A stretch of 64,000 nucleotides of DNA from Pseudofabraea citricarpa (GCA_029641185.1 JAPWGK010000006.1:1426001-1490000), one strand, 5' to 3'. Numbered from the stretch's first letter, positions 11,337 through 22,679 are shown. The notes: generated by a model from the letters alone, not told the origin. Program-made: numbers and translations.

Positions 11337-13782
11337 TTACATATGACTTTGATTGCCATAGCCCCAATTGTACATATCCGACATCTGCAAGTTGTTCAGA
11401 TCTGGTGGGACTGTCATGCTCGGTTCCCATGACGTGATATCGCAGCCGAAAGAACTTCCCATATCGTTGAATATTGCCATGATGTCATCGTCCATATATC
11501 CTGAGTTTGGCGGTTGAAGAGTATTTGCTTGATCAAGTTGCATTTTGTCATCCGTCAATGTTGACTGGTCTTTTTCGTCCTTGACATCGTCCTCAAATTG
11601 AAGAACGACGATACCCGTGTTGGCATCTGGAGAATGCTCTGTTGTGGGTGGAGGTGTCAGATAATCGTTAGGCCCAAAGAGTGTTTTAGACTCCGCTTCT
11701 TCACCTCCTAACACACTCGATCTAACTTCTTGATCTTTATGCCACTTTCTAAGTCGCATCAAAGCACCTAGGAAGGTATATGCCGATCTGAACTCGACTG
11801 CGCCAACTGCTTGCATCATGACTTCGATCATGGTATCAAGATAGAAATCGACTTTCAAGCTTGCGATATCCACAGCCTCGCCAATATAACTAAAAGGATG
11901 CCGAGCTGAAGCATGTAACTTGACGAGAATTATTGCACTGTACATTAGTCTAGCGTAGTTGGAGCTGGGAAAGGCTCTCAAGACTTCCACGTCAGTACTC
12001 TTGAACAGGTCAAAGCAAGCATGCGCAGATGAGACACAAGAAGCAAGTGAATCGACGTATTGCGCCACGTTGGTGTTGGGATGTTCACTAGGAATAATAA
12101 TATTCATTCTGTATGGAGGTCTAAAATCCTCGGGTGAATGGTTGTCATGCATAGCAAGCCTAGAAATTCAATAAGTTAGTAAACTGAGGTTATAAACAAG
12201 GCACGTGCCTATCTGATGAGACATTGGTGTGGATATGTCTCTTAAATCAAAGGCGTGCTTGAGAGTTTTGGATCTGAAGTTGGATGATAAAGGATTACTT
12301 ACTCGTTTACAAAACAGCTGACGTGATAATAGGCAAGCATCAGTGATACTAGGGATTAAATTAGCCTTTTTACTCAGGGACGCATGAATACCCTTACCAT
12401 CAGTATCTGACAGAGGAACTTCCTTCTTCCATGCTTCCAGGCGCTTTTGAAAGCCCTTGAGCATTAACTGGACTTTGGGCTCCGAAAAGCTGACAATAGC
12501 GCCCAGATCATCAAATGAGAAAGAGGAGCTGACTTCTTCTCCGATGTTCACCAGCCTAGCCCAACGGGCCATGCATCTGTCCTCGGAGGAAGCGTATGGA
12601 GACTGGGACAAAACCTCAATACAATCTCCAATGCGGTGGTTGAATCTTAAGAGACTTGGTCGGCGTAAATTCATAGCAACGCTGTAAAACCGTTAGATTC
12701 TGATCATTTAGTCTGTCTAGCACATTTACTAACCTGGTCGTCATAACATAGCATGCAAGAAATGTCCTCCGTTTGACAATATCTGACAATTCCTCTTCTG
12801 TGGCAGGCTGACCAGGAGTCGGGGTAGTCACTTCGGTTGGGGTTCCTCGGGGGGCCCGTTGTGTGCGAGGGGTTGATCCAATACCAATGTCTATAGCCAT
12901 CGTCGCAGCCATATGTATATACTCATAGAACTTCAACTGAGAGAATTTTCCGGGCGGATAATACCAGAGAACTGTGATAACCATTGCTTGAACCAACTCA
13001 AGATTCTTCTCGCTAAGTACCAGAGTCCTATGAGCATAAGCCAAAACAACTTCGCTATGAAGTATACTGTATAGAGATGGATCGACCTTGCCGGAAGCCG
13101 CAGCGACTACGGCGAGGAATAAGGTTGGTTTGGTTTTGCGAAGCTCATCAATAGAATCACCATCGTGGAAGACCACGGCCGGAAAATGAGGTGTAATGTC
13201 CTTCTTATAAATCTGAAATAAATCCCTTGCTTGATCCATGGTTATTATACCACGATCAACCACGTCAACGGTGTGCCCCAGCAAAGGAGCTGGTGTTGGG
13301 GCATGAGAAGACATAGCAGGCGTGGATGAAGCTGCGCCGCTCCCCGCATTTCGTGGCCAAGGCACTCCGTTACCCAGAGGAGCAGAGAAATCGAAGTCAC
13401 CAGCACCAGTTCTCAAGCCTGCGTTCACATCCGTCTCATTCTGAGGTTCAAGACTCGTCATGCTCGTCCGGTCACGGGAACCAGCTGGGGATCCAGATCC
13501 TTCGCTCTTTTTTTGATCGAAGAGTGTTCGCATGGCCTGAACCTCTCTCTCCAACTCGGCGACCCTCGTATCAGTCCGCTTTCGCTGTTTTCTCTTCTGA
13601 GGAGCGGCAAAAAGACATTCGCGATTCATCTTGGCGCATCTTTGACACTTCCCTGACGCGGCTGTGGGGTCTGGGAGACATCGAACCTTGTGGTGACGGC
13701 AAGCATCACAGGCTCGATTGAAAGGCGAGTCTGGAGGGTTTCGAGCACCCGGTCTAGGTGCACTGGTACTCGCCATGTCCAA
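11337..13782 (-). CDS. Zn2Cys6 transcription factor with fungal_trans middle domain
   Basis: Four exons, 13782-12734, 12681-12398, 12348-12303 (46 nt) and 12159-11337, give 733 residues. The DNA-binding cluster is at about residues 24-56: C-x2-C-x6-C-x10-C-x2-C-x6-C (ACDACRHHKVRCLPDP onward). A basic linker (KRKQRKR) and a short coiled-coil dimerisation segment (VAELEREVQAMRTLFDQKK) follow. The middle region has the fungal-specific regulatory domain, and the 46-nt exon is confirmed because it restores the family motif LAYYHVSCFVNELAMH. The tail is acidic and rich in Asp, Glu, Pro and Thr, as in activation domains. An ATG two codons downstream (13776) is an alternative start. The neighbouring MFS and RTA1-like genes are codirectional and are candidate targets, which is inference. 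It is a paralogue-like relative of the regulator at 32847-34952. Confidence 0.92.
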
Positions 13783-14235
13783 AGCCAGGGAGTTGTGTAC
13801 TGTTTCTTTGCATGGGGTTGATAGAGTGGATGTTGAGTTTGAGGTTATTTAGGTTTGATCTGCCACCATATGATAAGTGCCACCACCCCTGTAAGACTTT
13901 GACGTACTTCTGCCTTGGGAAATGCCTGCTTACTGCGACTTCATTTTGTAAGCAAAAGGAGTTCGCTAGGGCTTGAAGTACGTCTCTCTATTGGATCACC
14001 TTATTCTTTGCTTTGCATTCAATCTGGAAACTATAATATATTTCAGGATACTCATCATGTGACCCGATGGATTAATCTATCGTGAGACACCAAAGGCTCG
14101 ATTACACGCCAAATTCTACGAAAAGGCAACAAAGTAAAAATAATATGAATGTTATTCGGGCATGATCTGTCTCCAAGACCTCTAAAGTTATTGAACGGAA
14201 ATTCACTAATATTACAGTATTTATCAGGTATCTCA
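13783..14235. other. Intergenic region between the regulator and the MFS transporter
   Basis: About 450 bp holding the regulator's promoter and the transporter's 3' flank, both genes being on the minus strand. No coding frame is seen. Confidence 0.5.
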
Positions 14236-16005
14236 TTATCCTTCAACCTTTGTCTCCTGAACACCAACGTTGACCGCAGCCTCTAATTCTTCTCTTTCTT
14301 CAATCGTCATTTCACTCTCTGCCTTCTTGATTTTGACGAAGCAGGCTAAGATAATGAGAGCAACGGCGGCGGCAGCAACCTCGAACCAAAAGACGGCATG
14401 ATAGCTCTTTCTCATTCCCAATCGGTCGACTGTATATGCATTGATTATGTCTGCAAATCCAAGACAGACAGCTATTCCAAGGTGAAGCAAGATCATAATG
14501 ACGGCGCCAGCGAGACCTTGTTGTTTCCGAGGTAGGGAAGTGGTGATAAAGATATTGGCGACGTTAAATGTAACATCAATACCGACGGTAGCACAGATCA
14601 TCGATGGAAAGATATAGGCCCAATAATTGGCACCTTGTGGTGCGATAGCGAAGAGAAGAGGAGCAATTATCCAGGCTGTGCCGGCAATAAGAATAAGTAT
14701 TGTACCTGGTAAGAGGTGCAGGACGAAGCCGCCAAATGTCGATATGATGCATCCCCCGAGAGCCATTGGAACATACCATGCCACGACTTGAAGTGGGCTG
14801 GCTCCCATAACATTCTCCATATAAAAGGTAGCGTAGAGGAGGAAGATACCCAGTGACCCGTAGGTCAGGAAGAGGGCAGCGAATAGGGCGGGCATACGAG
14901 GTACAGCAAAGAGGGACGATGGGAGCAACGGTTGTTTAGCCACACTAGATTCAACATAAGCTGCAACAAGCAGCAAAAGCGAACCGACTATGAAAAGCAC
15001 GTAAATGTAAGGTGTTTTCCATCCTTGTGGTGCATGGGCCGAATCGATGATTGCGAATGTGAAAAGGATCAGGCCAGTGACGATGAGGATAGCACCGAGC
15101 CAGTCCATCTTTACTTTCGTCACTGCGTTCCGCTTCTCATTGATATCGGAAGGAATCGTAAGGTATGCTGTGATAGATGTGGCGGCCGTAAGGAGAGTCC
15201 CTATCCAAAAATACCATCTCCAATTTGCATACTCGGCAGTGACTCCGGCAAAGAAAATCCCAATGAAGAACCCCATCGGCGCACAGGCACCGTAGATACT
15301 AAAGACAAGATTTTTCCGCGGCCCAGGACGGTATATACTTCCAAGGATCATCATGCTGGAAGGTAAAAATGCGGCTGGGCCAAGACCCTGAAGTGCTCGA
15401 CAGAAATTCAACATCAACTCATTTGTCGAGAAACCCGCAATAAGACTCCAGACCATAAGCCAGATAAGACCTGCCACATAGACAGGATATCCGCCATACA
15501 TATCGGCCATTCGTCCAAAGATAAGGAGAAAAGAAGCCACGGTCAGAGAAAATGCGCTCGCAGGCCATGTCGCTGACGCAGCTCCAATATGGAGATCATC
15601 AGCCAATGTTGGAAGAATAACAGTGAAACCAGAAACGAAGAATTCCTGAAACAATTAGTTTTCTGTTGAAGATATACTGAGGAAGCAATTTACCGAAAGT
15701 ACTTGTGACATGGAGATGGAGAAGACAAATCCGATCTCTGACCAGATTGAATCAAATGCATCTGGTCTTGCTCTACCCAATCGCTCGATACGAGCTTCTA
15801 TAGATTCTTCGACTGTGGGGCTGCCTGGACTGGAGTCGTCTCTAGGCATGTCTGGCGGTTGAAAGGTGATCTCGCTTGTGGTGGATAGTGTCTGCTGTAG
15901 TGAAGGAGAGGTAATATTTCCATCATGTGTTGGATTGGACCTGGTATTGTCTGTTGTATGTGGGATTGGGACAGCAGCTGATTGGTTGTTGCCATCGACT
16001 GCCAT
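14236..16005 (-). CDS. MFS drug/metabolite transporter, DHA2 (14-helix, ATR1-like) type
   Basis: Two exons, 16005-15694 and 15645-14236, give 573 residues. The protein starts with a hydrophilic, Ser/Thr/Pro-rich cytosolic segment of about 90 residues. About 14 hydrophobic segments follow, typical of drug:H+ antiporters of the DHA2 group. The intron falls just before EFFVSGFTVILPTLADDL, the first helix. MFS motif A is visible as GRMADMYGGYPVY, motif B as CRALQGLGPA, and a motif-C-like GACAPMGFFIGIFFAG follows. The C-terminal tail is acidic. Resemblance to yeast Atr1-type exporters is my recollection of the family. It probably exports toxic or secondary compounds across the plasma membrane; the substrate is unknown. 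It is codirectional with the Zn2Cys6 regulator downstream. Confidence 0.93.
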
Positions 16006-16232
16006 AATGAAAATAGGGATGAAAACGATTTTTTTTCTTTTTCTTTAAAGAAACGAAAATAAAGATGGGGCCAATATCTTGGTGAGAAAATGTTGAAATT
16101 GAACAAAGCGAAAATGAGGTTCAAATAATATATGAGCACTTGCCATACTCACAAGAAGCACTCTGGTATGAGGAATACTCGGAATTTGTAAGAAGACAAG
16201 AGGGAGGGCGTCACGGTGCATTGTCGTGGGCG

Positions 16233-16568
16233 TCACATTTCGCGACGACAACACCCCGTCCAACTCCTTTGGTAGAATGACGACCCGGCTGGGAATCCGG
16301 CTGACTCGACAGAGGAAAAGTCTTGCCGCATTACGAGATGAAAATCCCAGTCTCGCTTGAACTCATTTAACTTACCCTTTGCAGCTGTACCAGGAGTTTT
16401 GCAACCGTGGTCGATACAATCACGCCTTGTGCCACGGCAATAGTTCTCCTGGTCATTGTCGTGGATTACTCTGATGTGATAAAACATCTTTGGGTCACCG
16501 AGTACCGGGGGGAAAGGCGGATCAGCCATAGGAGAGGCGAAGGACATTTTGACGGCGGCTCGATGCAT
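16233..16568 (-). CDS. Possible small Cys-containing protein (uncertain)
   Basis: A 111-codon open frame that I do not recognise. From the Met at about 16547 it reads MSFASPMADPPFPPVLGDPK, then a Tyr/His/Asp-rich stretch and several Cys residues. A strong donor (GTAAGT) occurs at 16375. Splicing to an acceptor near 16311 or 16291 keeps the frame and removes a less protein-like middle, leaving about 80 residues. There is no signal peptide and no known domain. In favour: non-repetitive composition and a plausible intron. Against: short length and no family that I can name. It sits just upstream of the MFS transporter on the same strand. Confidence 0.25.
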   Translation of the reverse strand: MHRAAVKMSFASPMADPPFPPVLGDPKMFYHIRVIHDNDQENYCRGTRRDCIDHGCKTPGTAAKGKLNEFKRDWDFHLVMRQDFSSVESAGFPAGSSFYQRSWTGCCRREM

Positions 16569-16626
16569 CTCATGGTAGAAGTGTTAGCCAACAAAGCGGA
16601 GAGGCATATGAGAACCGTTGCGACAT

Positions 16627-16694
16627 GCTGTGTTCTGTAAGGTGTTGTGTTCTGTAAGGTGTTGTGCTCTGTAAAATGTTGTGTTCTGCATGTG
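16627..16694. repeat. Four tandem copies of a 17-bp unit
   Basis: Units at 16627-16643, 16644-16660, 16661-16677 and 16678-16694 share the core GTTGTGTTCTGTAAGGT with one to a few mismatches, most of them in the last copies. No coding role is seen. Confidence 0.85.
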
Positions 16695-17893
16695 AACCAC
16701 GAGTCGTGACCTTGTGGTTTCTGTGCGCCCCACACTTCTCCGAGGGAGTTGCACGGCCAGGAGGAGAAGAATGCAGATCTAGTGATCATGTGTTTGACCT
16801 GAGTATAGAGAAGGCCGAGTCACCCACTCAGAAGTAGTGGATTACCAAAAGACAATGAAGTTGGGCTTGCTAAATTAGAGGCAGTACGAAGTACAGAGTA
16901 GCCATTTTTTAGTGGCGAGACCTCAGTGTTCTTCGGCCGCTGACACGTGCCTGAGAATGGACTCCAAGCAAACCCAGCAAACATCATCATGCGGCACCAA
17001 CCCCCCCACGAGTGCCAGAATCCCGAAGAAGACACTCGCTAAGGGCACTAGCGCGGCCAGGAAATCAATCAGCGCAGTATAAATATCTCGCGGCGAGCCC
17101 AACTCTGGACTTTTCTTCTCCATCATCAGTAGAGGTTATAATTAATACTTATAACATTTATTTACTGGGCGCTTCGCTACGGCGACTTGCTGAGGGTTAT
17201 TCTTATTCACTATGGGTTTTCCTCCGTTCCCGGCGCCCTCGAGAGAAGGTGCCCGTTCTTTCCTACCAGCGGTCCGCGACGATTCGAGCGGTTGATCACT
17301 GTGGGATGGTCTCTACATACTAACGTTGTTGCATGTGTTTTTTGTTTTTGTTTTTTGTTTATCGGATTGTAAGATGGGAGTACTGGAGGGGTTGCAATGC
17401 AGATGGATTGGAGGGCTAGCAGTGGTTGTGAAAATTCTGCGCGAGAAGATGCGCGAGGAAAAACCCCACCACTCCTTGTTCCATAGCCTTAGTCCAATGC
17501 ATTATCATCTGTACTTCTGGTCATTCTGCGTTCCCTGCGTCGTGACAATGGCCGCCGAACACAACATGACTTGAGGATTTATTTTCCAGGCCAGCAAGTC
17601 AACCAAACGCCAATGATGAAAATTTTACAACCCACGCGAGCCCTCCACCTCGACCCCTGGGAGAAAATTGAAGAATCCAATGTCAGGAGCATCAGTTGAG
17701 CAGTAACACCACATCTCTACGGTCCTATCAATGAGCATTGTGTAGATTCAAGTCACAGTTGCAAAGTCTTGGCCAAGGTGTGAAATGTTTTAATGATCAT
17801 GCATTGCATTTGGATTGATATCTGGCTACAAAGCTATGATCCCGTGTTCCTCCATACTAGCAACTCAGTAAAGAGCAACCACTGTGAAACCAT
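16695..17893. other. Intergenic region, 1.2 kb
   Basis: No gene that I can support. Short frames near 16,820-17,570 overlap on both strands and have no recognisable family. The part from 17,600 is the 3' flank of the ribosomal protein gene. Confidence 0.45.
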
Positions 17894-18737
17894 CTAGTAG
17901 AGGCGCTTGGGAGGAGACATGGATGCCTTGATCGTCAAGCTGCCAACATTTTGCCATCCCTTCTTCAACAAGGAGACGAGGTAGTTGATGGCCAACATGA
18001 TGTTGGAGATCAATTGATCCTCGGTCATTCCAACGTTTCCGACAGCAACACCCATACACAAGACCTTCTTCAATTGGAACTTGATGGTGGACTTGACTTC
18101 GGTGATCTTGGCGGAGAGATCTTCGTTGTGGGAGACTGGGGTAGGGAATTTACCGGCTACACAGTTGTTAGTTTCGCTCAAAGTATTTCCGGAGGTGCAA
18201 AGGGAGCTTACCCTTGGAGAGACCGGGACCCAAGAGACGAGGAATCTGCTTGATGAGGGTGTCGGAAGCGACGAAAGCATCGTACTTGCGTGCGAGCTTC
18301 TTGATCAACTTCTTGTTCTTGTTGAGCTTCTTCAAATCGTCGGAAGACATGGCGTCGACACCACCGTGCTTGGCACGATCGATATCGTGCTGGTCACCGA
18401 GAATGCTATTGAGATATCAGCCGCTGCTCCCAGTGTATCGTTTTGAATACTGCTGAACGTACCAGATGGACATTCCTGGGCGGGGAACGACTGGCAGACG
18501 GACGGTTCCAGAGAAACGCTTGTCACGTTGAGGATCATAGTTCTTGAGGCCGATTTGGAGCTCGACGGTTTCGAGGAAGTTTCTCTTCTTGGTCTCAAGA
18601 GAGTACTCGAGAAGACCTTGGACGTTGGTACGCACTCCGGCTGTGGCAAGAATGTATCAGCATTGTGCGCAGACGACATGGACGAAGGATGGTGAAGATG
18701 GGGGAGGGGAGGACATACCGACTGTGATTTTCGACAT
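17894..18737 (-). CDS. 60S ribosomal protein uL1 (L10a)
   Basis: Component of the L1 stalk of the large ribosomal subunit, which helps deacylated tRNA leave the E site. Four exons: 18737-18719 (19 nt), 18640-18463, 18405-18212 and 18156-17894, giving 217 residues, exactly the eukaryotic size. The first exon codes only MSKITV plus one base; joining gives [20 protein letters not shown], the standard fungal start. Highly conserved blocks are intact: [58 protein letters not shown], and the C-terminal [15 protein letters not shown] tiny first exon followed by an intron is common in fungal ribosomal protein genes. Cytosolic and highly expressed by family. Confidence 0.98.
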
Positions 18738-19394
18738 GATGACAGTCTTCCAGTAGAATTGCTGAGCTTCTAATGGTGAGGATTTGCGTAATTGTCTTTT
18801 GAAGATCGAAAAGACTGGGGGGATTTCGCGGCTTTTTGTAATGTGCGCGCGGGGACGCCAAGATTTTAGCCTGGATCACGTGCGTTCTGAGAAAGTTTCA
18901 ACTTTGGATCATGATGACTCTTCACGCCGAGTGACGATGAGACGATGCAAAAAACTCTCTTGATTACCAGACTTTGGCTAGTATGGCCAATACTAGTGAA
19001 ATACTAGCGAAAGCTTTCTCCTAGAGCCATCCGGGTTAGCCATCATATTGGTACGCTAAATTAAATCTACCAGTGTAGAGATCGTACAGTAGTAACTTGG
19101 AGTTCTGAAGCTCTGAAGCTCTGAAGCTCTGAAGCACCGAAGTGGTTGGGGATGAGGAGTCTACTTTGGGCAAAAGATAGCAGTGAATATTTCATTATCA
19201 GCGAGTGATTTTTATTGAAATCAACTTTGCTTGATGAGCAAGACCAAGTCGTCTTTTCAGGTAGGGTTCATTTCCATTCCATGTTCATCCTACAACCTCA
19301 TCACCACCTCTCATTGTAATAGTCTACTCTACATCTTCTTCTAATTTAAATTACTGCGTTCAATTTTCAATAACCTCTCAATCAATTGACCGCC
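18738..19394. other. Divergent promoter region between uL1 and the Myb-like gene
   Basis: About 650 bp separate the starts of two divergently transcribed genes, so both promoters must lie here. It contains a short tandem repeat (19105-19135). No open frame of note. Confidence 0.6.
19105..19135. repeat. 8-bp tandem repeat (CTGAAGCT)n
   Basis: Just under four perfect copies of CTGAAGCT, visible directly, inside the divergent promoter region. Confidence 0.9.
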
Positions 19395-20815
19395 ATGACG
19401 GGCGCAAACCAAAAGAGACCTCGGGTCTCTCTGTCGAGCTTGCTTTTCGGCGGTCCTCTTGTTTCACCTCCACCGCCCAAGAAGAACCGCAAGCCAAGCA
19501 GTAAACAAACTTCTCCTCCTCCTGCTGCTGCAACTCCCGCCCCAAAGGAAGACGCCGCACCAGAACCCGCACCCGAAGCACCCAAACCCGAGGAAACGAA
19601 GCCAGAGGAGGCGAAGCCTGAAGCTGAAGAGAAGAAAGCCTCCAAGGAACCTCACTACTCAATCAAGAAGCTTGACAGTGGTCAAATTCAGGTCAAAGAT
19701 AAGCGGGTACGCTGTCATTCTTTGTTTTCATCCGGGGCGAAGAAGCTGATATTTAATTCCCTCTAAAGACAGGAGAGAAGACCATTTTCAACGACGCGAA
19801 AGACGATGCTCTGTCTATAGACGAGGACGGAAAAGTCAAGATTGTGCTACGCGTAAGGAAGAAGGGTGCGAAGGACAAATTAATCGACATCAGCAAGAAA
19901 GACGAGTCTAAGTCGAAGACCGATTCTGAACCTAAAGCAGACTCTGAACCCAAGACTGATTCTGCACCCAAAGCTGACTCTGCACCCAAGGCTGACGCGA
20001 AGGCCGAAGAGAAAAAAGAAGAACCAGCAAAGCCAGCAGAGCCAGAGAAAAAAACACAGGAAGAGAAAAAAACAGAGAAAGAGAAGAAAGCCGATGATCC
20101 CAAACCCACCGAGAAAGAGGAAGAGGTCAAGATGCCAGGTCAGTGGAAGTCAGATGATTGGAGCGCAGAGCAAGACGCAACCATCACTCAGATGAAGAAC
20201 GACAACAAATCCTGGAAGGACATTGCCATTGAAGTTGGCGCGAGCAAGAAGGATGTCCAAAATCGCTTCAAAGAGCTGCAAGCTGCCAAGGCTGATACTC
20301 CCGCTGAGTCGAAACCCGAGGAGAAGAAGGATGAGGCAGCTGCGGAAGAGGATGCAGGATTTGGTGAGATGGGAGGATTATTCGATGATGCTGATGGTGG
20401 GCCTAAAGAAAAGGAACCAGAGAAGCCCAAACAGAAACCAAGCAAGAAGCAAAGCAAACAGAACAATAATACCGATAAAAAGGAAAACCAAAAACAAAGG
20501 AAGCCAGAGCCAGAGCCTGAAACTGCCGAACCACAAGCTGCTCCCCAAGCCATCGAAGAACAACCTGCAGAGAAATCAGCATCACAATCGGAATCACAAC
20601 CACAGCAACCTGAATACCAGCCCCCAGCAAGCCTCAAAGCCGACGACGTCTGGACGAGCGATGACTGCAATGTCCTTGAGATGCTGAAGGAGCGCTACGA
20701 GCAGCACAAGTGGCAACACATGCAAGCTGGCTTCTTCAACTTTACTGGCCGTATGATCGGAGCCGAGCTGATTGAAAAGAAATTTCGGGATGATGGTATT
20801 TCTTTAGGATCGTGA
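19395..20815 (+). CDS. Lys/Glu/Pro-rich protein with Myb/SANT-like segments
   Basis: Two exons, 19395-19706 and 19769-20815, give 452 residues; both flanks of the intron are in phase. I do not recognise a named gene. The N-terminal third is Pro/Ala/Lys/Glu-rich and disordered, followed by a short conserved-looking block (HYSIKKLDSGQIQVKDKR, then GEKTIFNDAKDDALSIDEDG). Residues about 190-210 are tandem six-residue repeats (DSEPKA type). A Myb/SANT-like helix-turn-helix is visible at about residues 257-302 (QWKSDDWSAEQDATITQM, then KSWKDIAIEVGASKKDVQ, NRFKEL). A second, weaker Trp-containing segment lies at the C-terminus (DDVWTSDDCNVLEMLKERYE and on). The rest is Gln/Lys/Pro-rich. A nuclear, chromatin- or DNA-associated role is inferred from the Myb-like fold only. 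Confidence 0.82.
19918..19998 (+). repeat. 18-bp coding tandem repeat inside the Myb-like gene
   Basis: About four and a half copies of an 18-base unit coding Asp-Ser-(Glu/Ala)-Pro-Lys-(Ala/Thr). Copies differ mostly at third positions, so the repeat is maintained at protein level rather than freshly expanded. Confidence 0.8.
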
Positions 20816-21752
20816 GATACAAATGAACAGCTCGAACTTGATCCTGGAGTATGAATGCTGGAGGTTTCTTTGCTAGCTAGCCGGTAGGGAGACTGGGGAG
20901 TTTCTCTTATGATATTACTGATACCACGATGAAATGAACTTGGGGGTGAAGTGCAGCTATTTGCCGTAATCAGAAGACACAATTCACAAATTTAATAGAT
21001 GTTCAATCCAATTCAAGAAAATACAACAAGTGAATCCATTGTCTATACACAACCACCTTAAAGACTTTTCTTTTTCAAGTCCGGAAAGCACCAGAACTGT
21101 CCGTGAGATTCATACATGGCCTAGAGTGCTTTATCAATAAAATCCTTCACATGTTGAGATATCAAATAATGCAGATATCGTCCTAACCCATCTCTTGTTT
21201 CTGCATCTAATTTTGAAGTCCTGTGTATTCCTTATTTCCTTCTTCACAATCATTAGACAAACACTACTCTTACCTGGCTATGAAAGGAATAACTGGATCC
21301 AGAAACTCGAGACAGAAAAGGATCCGCTCCACAATTTACGAATCTCAGTCAAGACATCTCCATTATTATCAAAGCCTAGGAAGAATAGGTACATGTTCCA
21401 TAAGTTCAGCCACTCACCTAACAATTACGACATGTACAATCACCTTACGTTCAATAGAAACCAATTTGCAAAGGAACCAGGCTTAATATCGATGAACAAA
21501 AAAGCAAGCTCAGATTCGAAGGGTATTTAGGTAAGAGTAAAAAACAAGACACCAAAAAGAAACAAGTAAAAAACAAGGCTATCCTTTCACAGAGAAAGGC
21601 AAGAGAGAGCCAACCACCACACCATTACGTATTTTAACATCCTTCTTTCCTTCCCTTTCTCCATCCCCATATAAATTCAGTAATGTACAAGTGTAAGTAA
21701 GAATCCCAGCCGAACGCCCAGCCATGAAATATGCAAGCCCTCTCTCCGGTCC
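20816..21752. other. Intergenic region between convergent genes
   Basis: The Myb-like gene and the 14-3-3-like gene converge here, so both 3' ends lie in it. AT-rich, with short non-protein-like frames only. Confidence 0.5.
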
Positions 21753-22679
21753 TTATATAGCATTGTCCATGCCAGGACTCGCCATGGGGAATTGAGCAGG
21801 AGGGGGCCCGAGATGTGCCGTTTCAATCGTTGTACTACGCGGAATTCCTCCCAGGCCTCTCTTCATCATGCGGCCTAAGATGCCCACCAATTCGGCGGCA
21901 TCCTCAAACATATCGTCATCCATTCCCTCTTGGGCATTATACACTTCGGCGATGGTCGATTTGGCCAATTGGCGAGAGGACTCCTTGTCATTCAAGCAAT
22001 CGTACAGGAAAGCGGCGAACTCGACCTTGACTGATAATCGCAGAGGATGCGAACCCCACAAAAGTCGCTCAGCTAAACCGGTGGCTTCTCGAAAACTATT
22101 CAGCGCGATTGGTCGGTAATCTGCTGCAGGGACGAGGAAGCTCGGCGCCAGTTCGATAGGGAGGTTACCGCCAACGGGTCCGCCTTCGAGCTGGTGGGTA
22201 GGTTGGACCGAACTCGGCCGGAATATATCTGGGGAGTTGAGACTTCGATCTAGTGCCTTCCCCTTGTCTGGCCGGCGCGGTGATTTGAGTCCTGGCGGCG
22301 TTGTAATTTGGGGTTTTATGGCTCGGACTGTAATCGGAGGCGAATTGTGGAAAAGTACATAGAGGTGATAGTACGATGCTCGGAGCTTGTAGGCAAGGAC
22401 TTTAAGCTCGCCGTATTTATCGACCATTGGAAGAACAATACTCTCTAAAATAGCCAGACCTTCTCTTGCGTACCAGATAATGCGGCAGTAGAGATCGACC
22501 GACTTAGTATCTCGAGTCGTATCAAGTCTCCGAAGCTTTCGAGCTCTAATGACCTTGTCGGAAAGCATAAACATATTGCCAATGATCATGGATAGATGCT
22601 TGGACAGGAAGGGATGGTCGACTTCAATGTTCTTGGCGAATTGTCCTAAGAACTTCATGTCCACCTCCGAAGAAGCCAT
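21753..22679 (-). CDS. Divergent 14-3-3-like protein
   Basis: Single open frame of 308 residues from the Met at 22679. An in-frame Met at 22826 would add 49 residues of poor character, and the conserved start (MASSEVDMKFLGQFAKN) is at 22679. The N-terminal half (helices with LSDKVIRARKLRRLDTTRDT, DLYCRIIWYAREGLAILE, LKVLAYKLRASYYHLYVLFH) and the C-terminal half (SHPLRLSVKVEFAAFLYDCL, then RQLAKSTIAEVY) match the order of 14-3-3 helices. The second block corresponds to the classic HPIRLGLALN-type helix. Between them lies a Pro-rich insert of about 80 residues, and the tail is Pro/Met-rich. Canonical 14-3-3 proteins are about 250 residues and bind phosphopeptides. I recall related ascomycete proteins annotated as 14-3-3 domain proteins; whether this one still binds phosphopeptides is open. 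Confidence 0.75.
   Translation of the reverse strand: MASSEVDMKFLGQFAKNIEVDHPFLSKHLSMIIGNMFMLSDKVIRARKLRRLDTTRDTKSVDLYCRIIWYAREGLAILESIVLPMVDKYGELKVLAYKLRASYYHLYVLFHNSPPITVRAIKPQITTPPGLKSPRRPDKGKALDRSLNSPDIFRPSSVQPTHQLEGGPVGGNLPIELAPSFLVPAADYRPIALNSFREATGLAERLLWGSHPLRLSVKVEFAAFLYDCLNDKESSRQLAKSTIAEVYNAQEGMDDDMFEDAAELVGILGRMMKRGLGGIPRSTTIETAHLGPPPAQFPMASPGMDNAI

Noticed and set aside
16627..16694. Regular short repeats that might suggest a CRISPR-like array
   Set aside because: The 17-bp units are directly contiguous with no spacers, in a eukaryotic genome; a simple tandem repeat.
20188..20670. Minus-strand frame of 160 codons
   Set aside because: Shadow of the Lys/Glu-rich Myb-like gene, giving an artificial Ser/Phe-rich translation.
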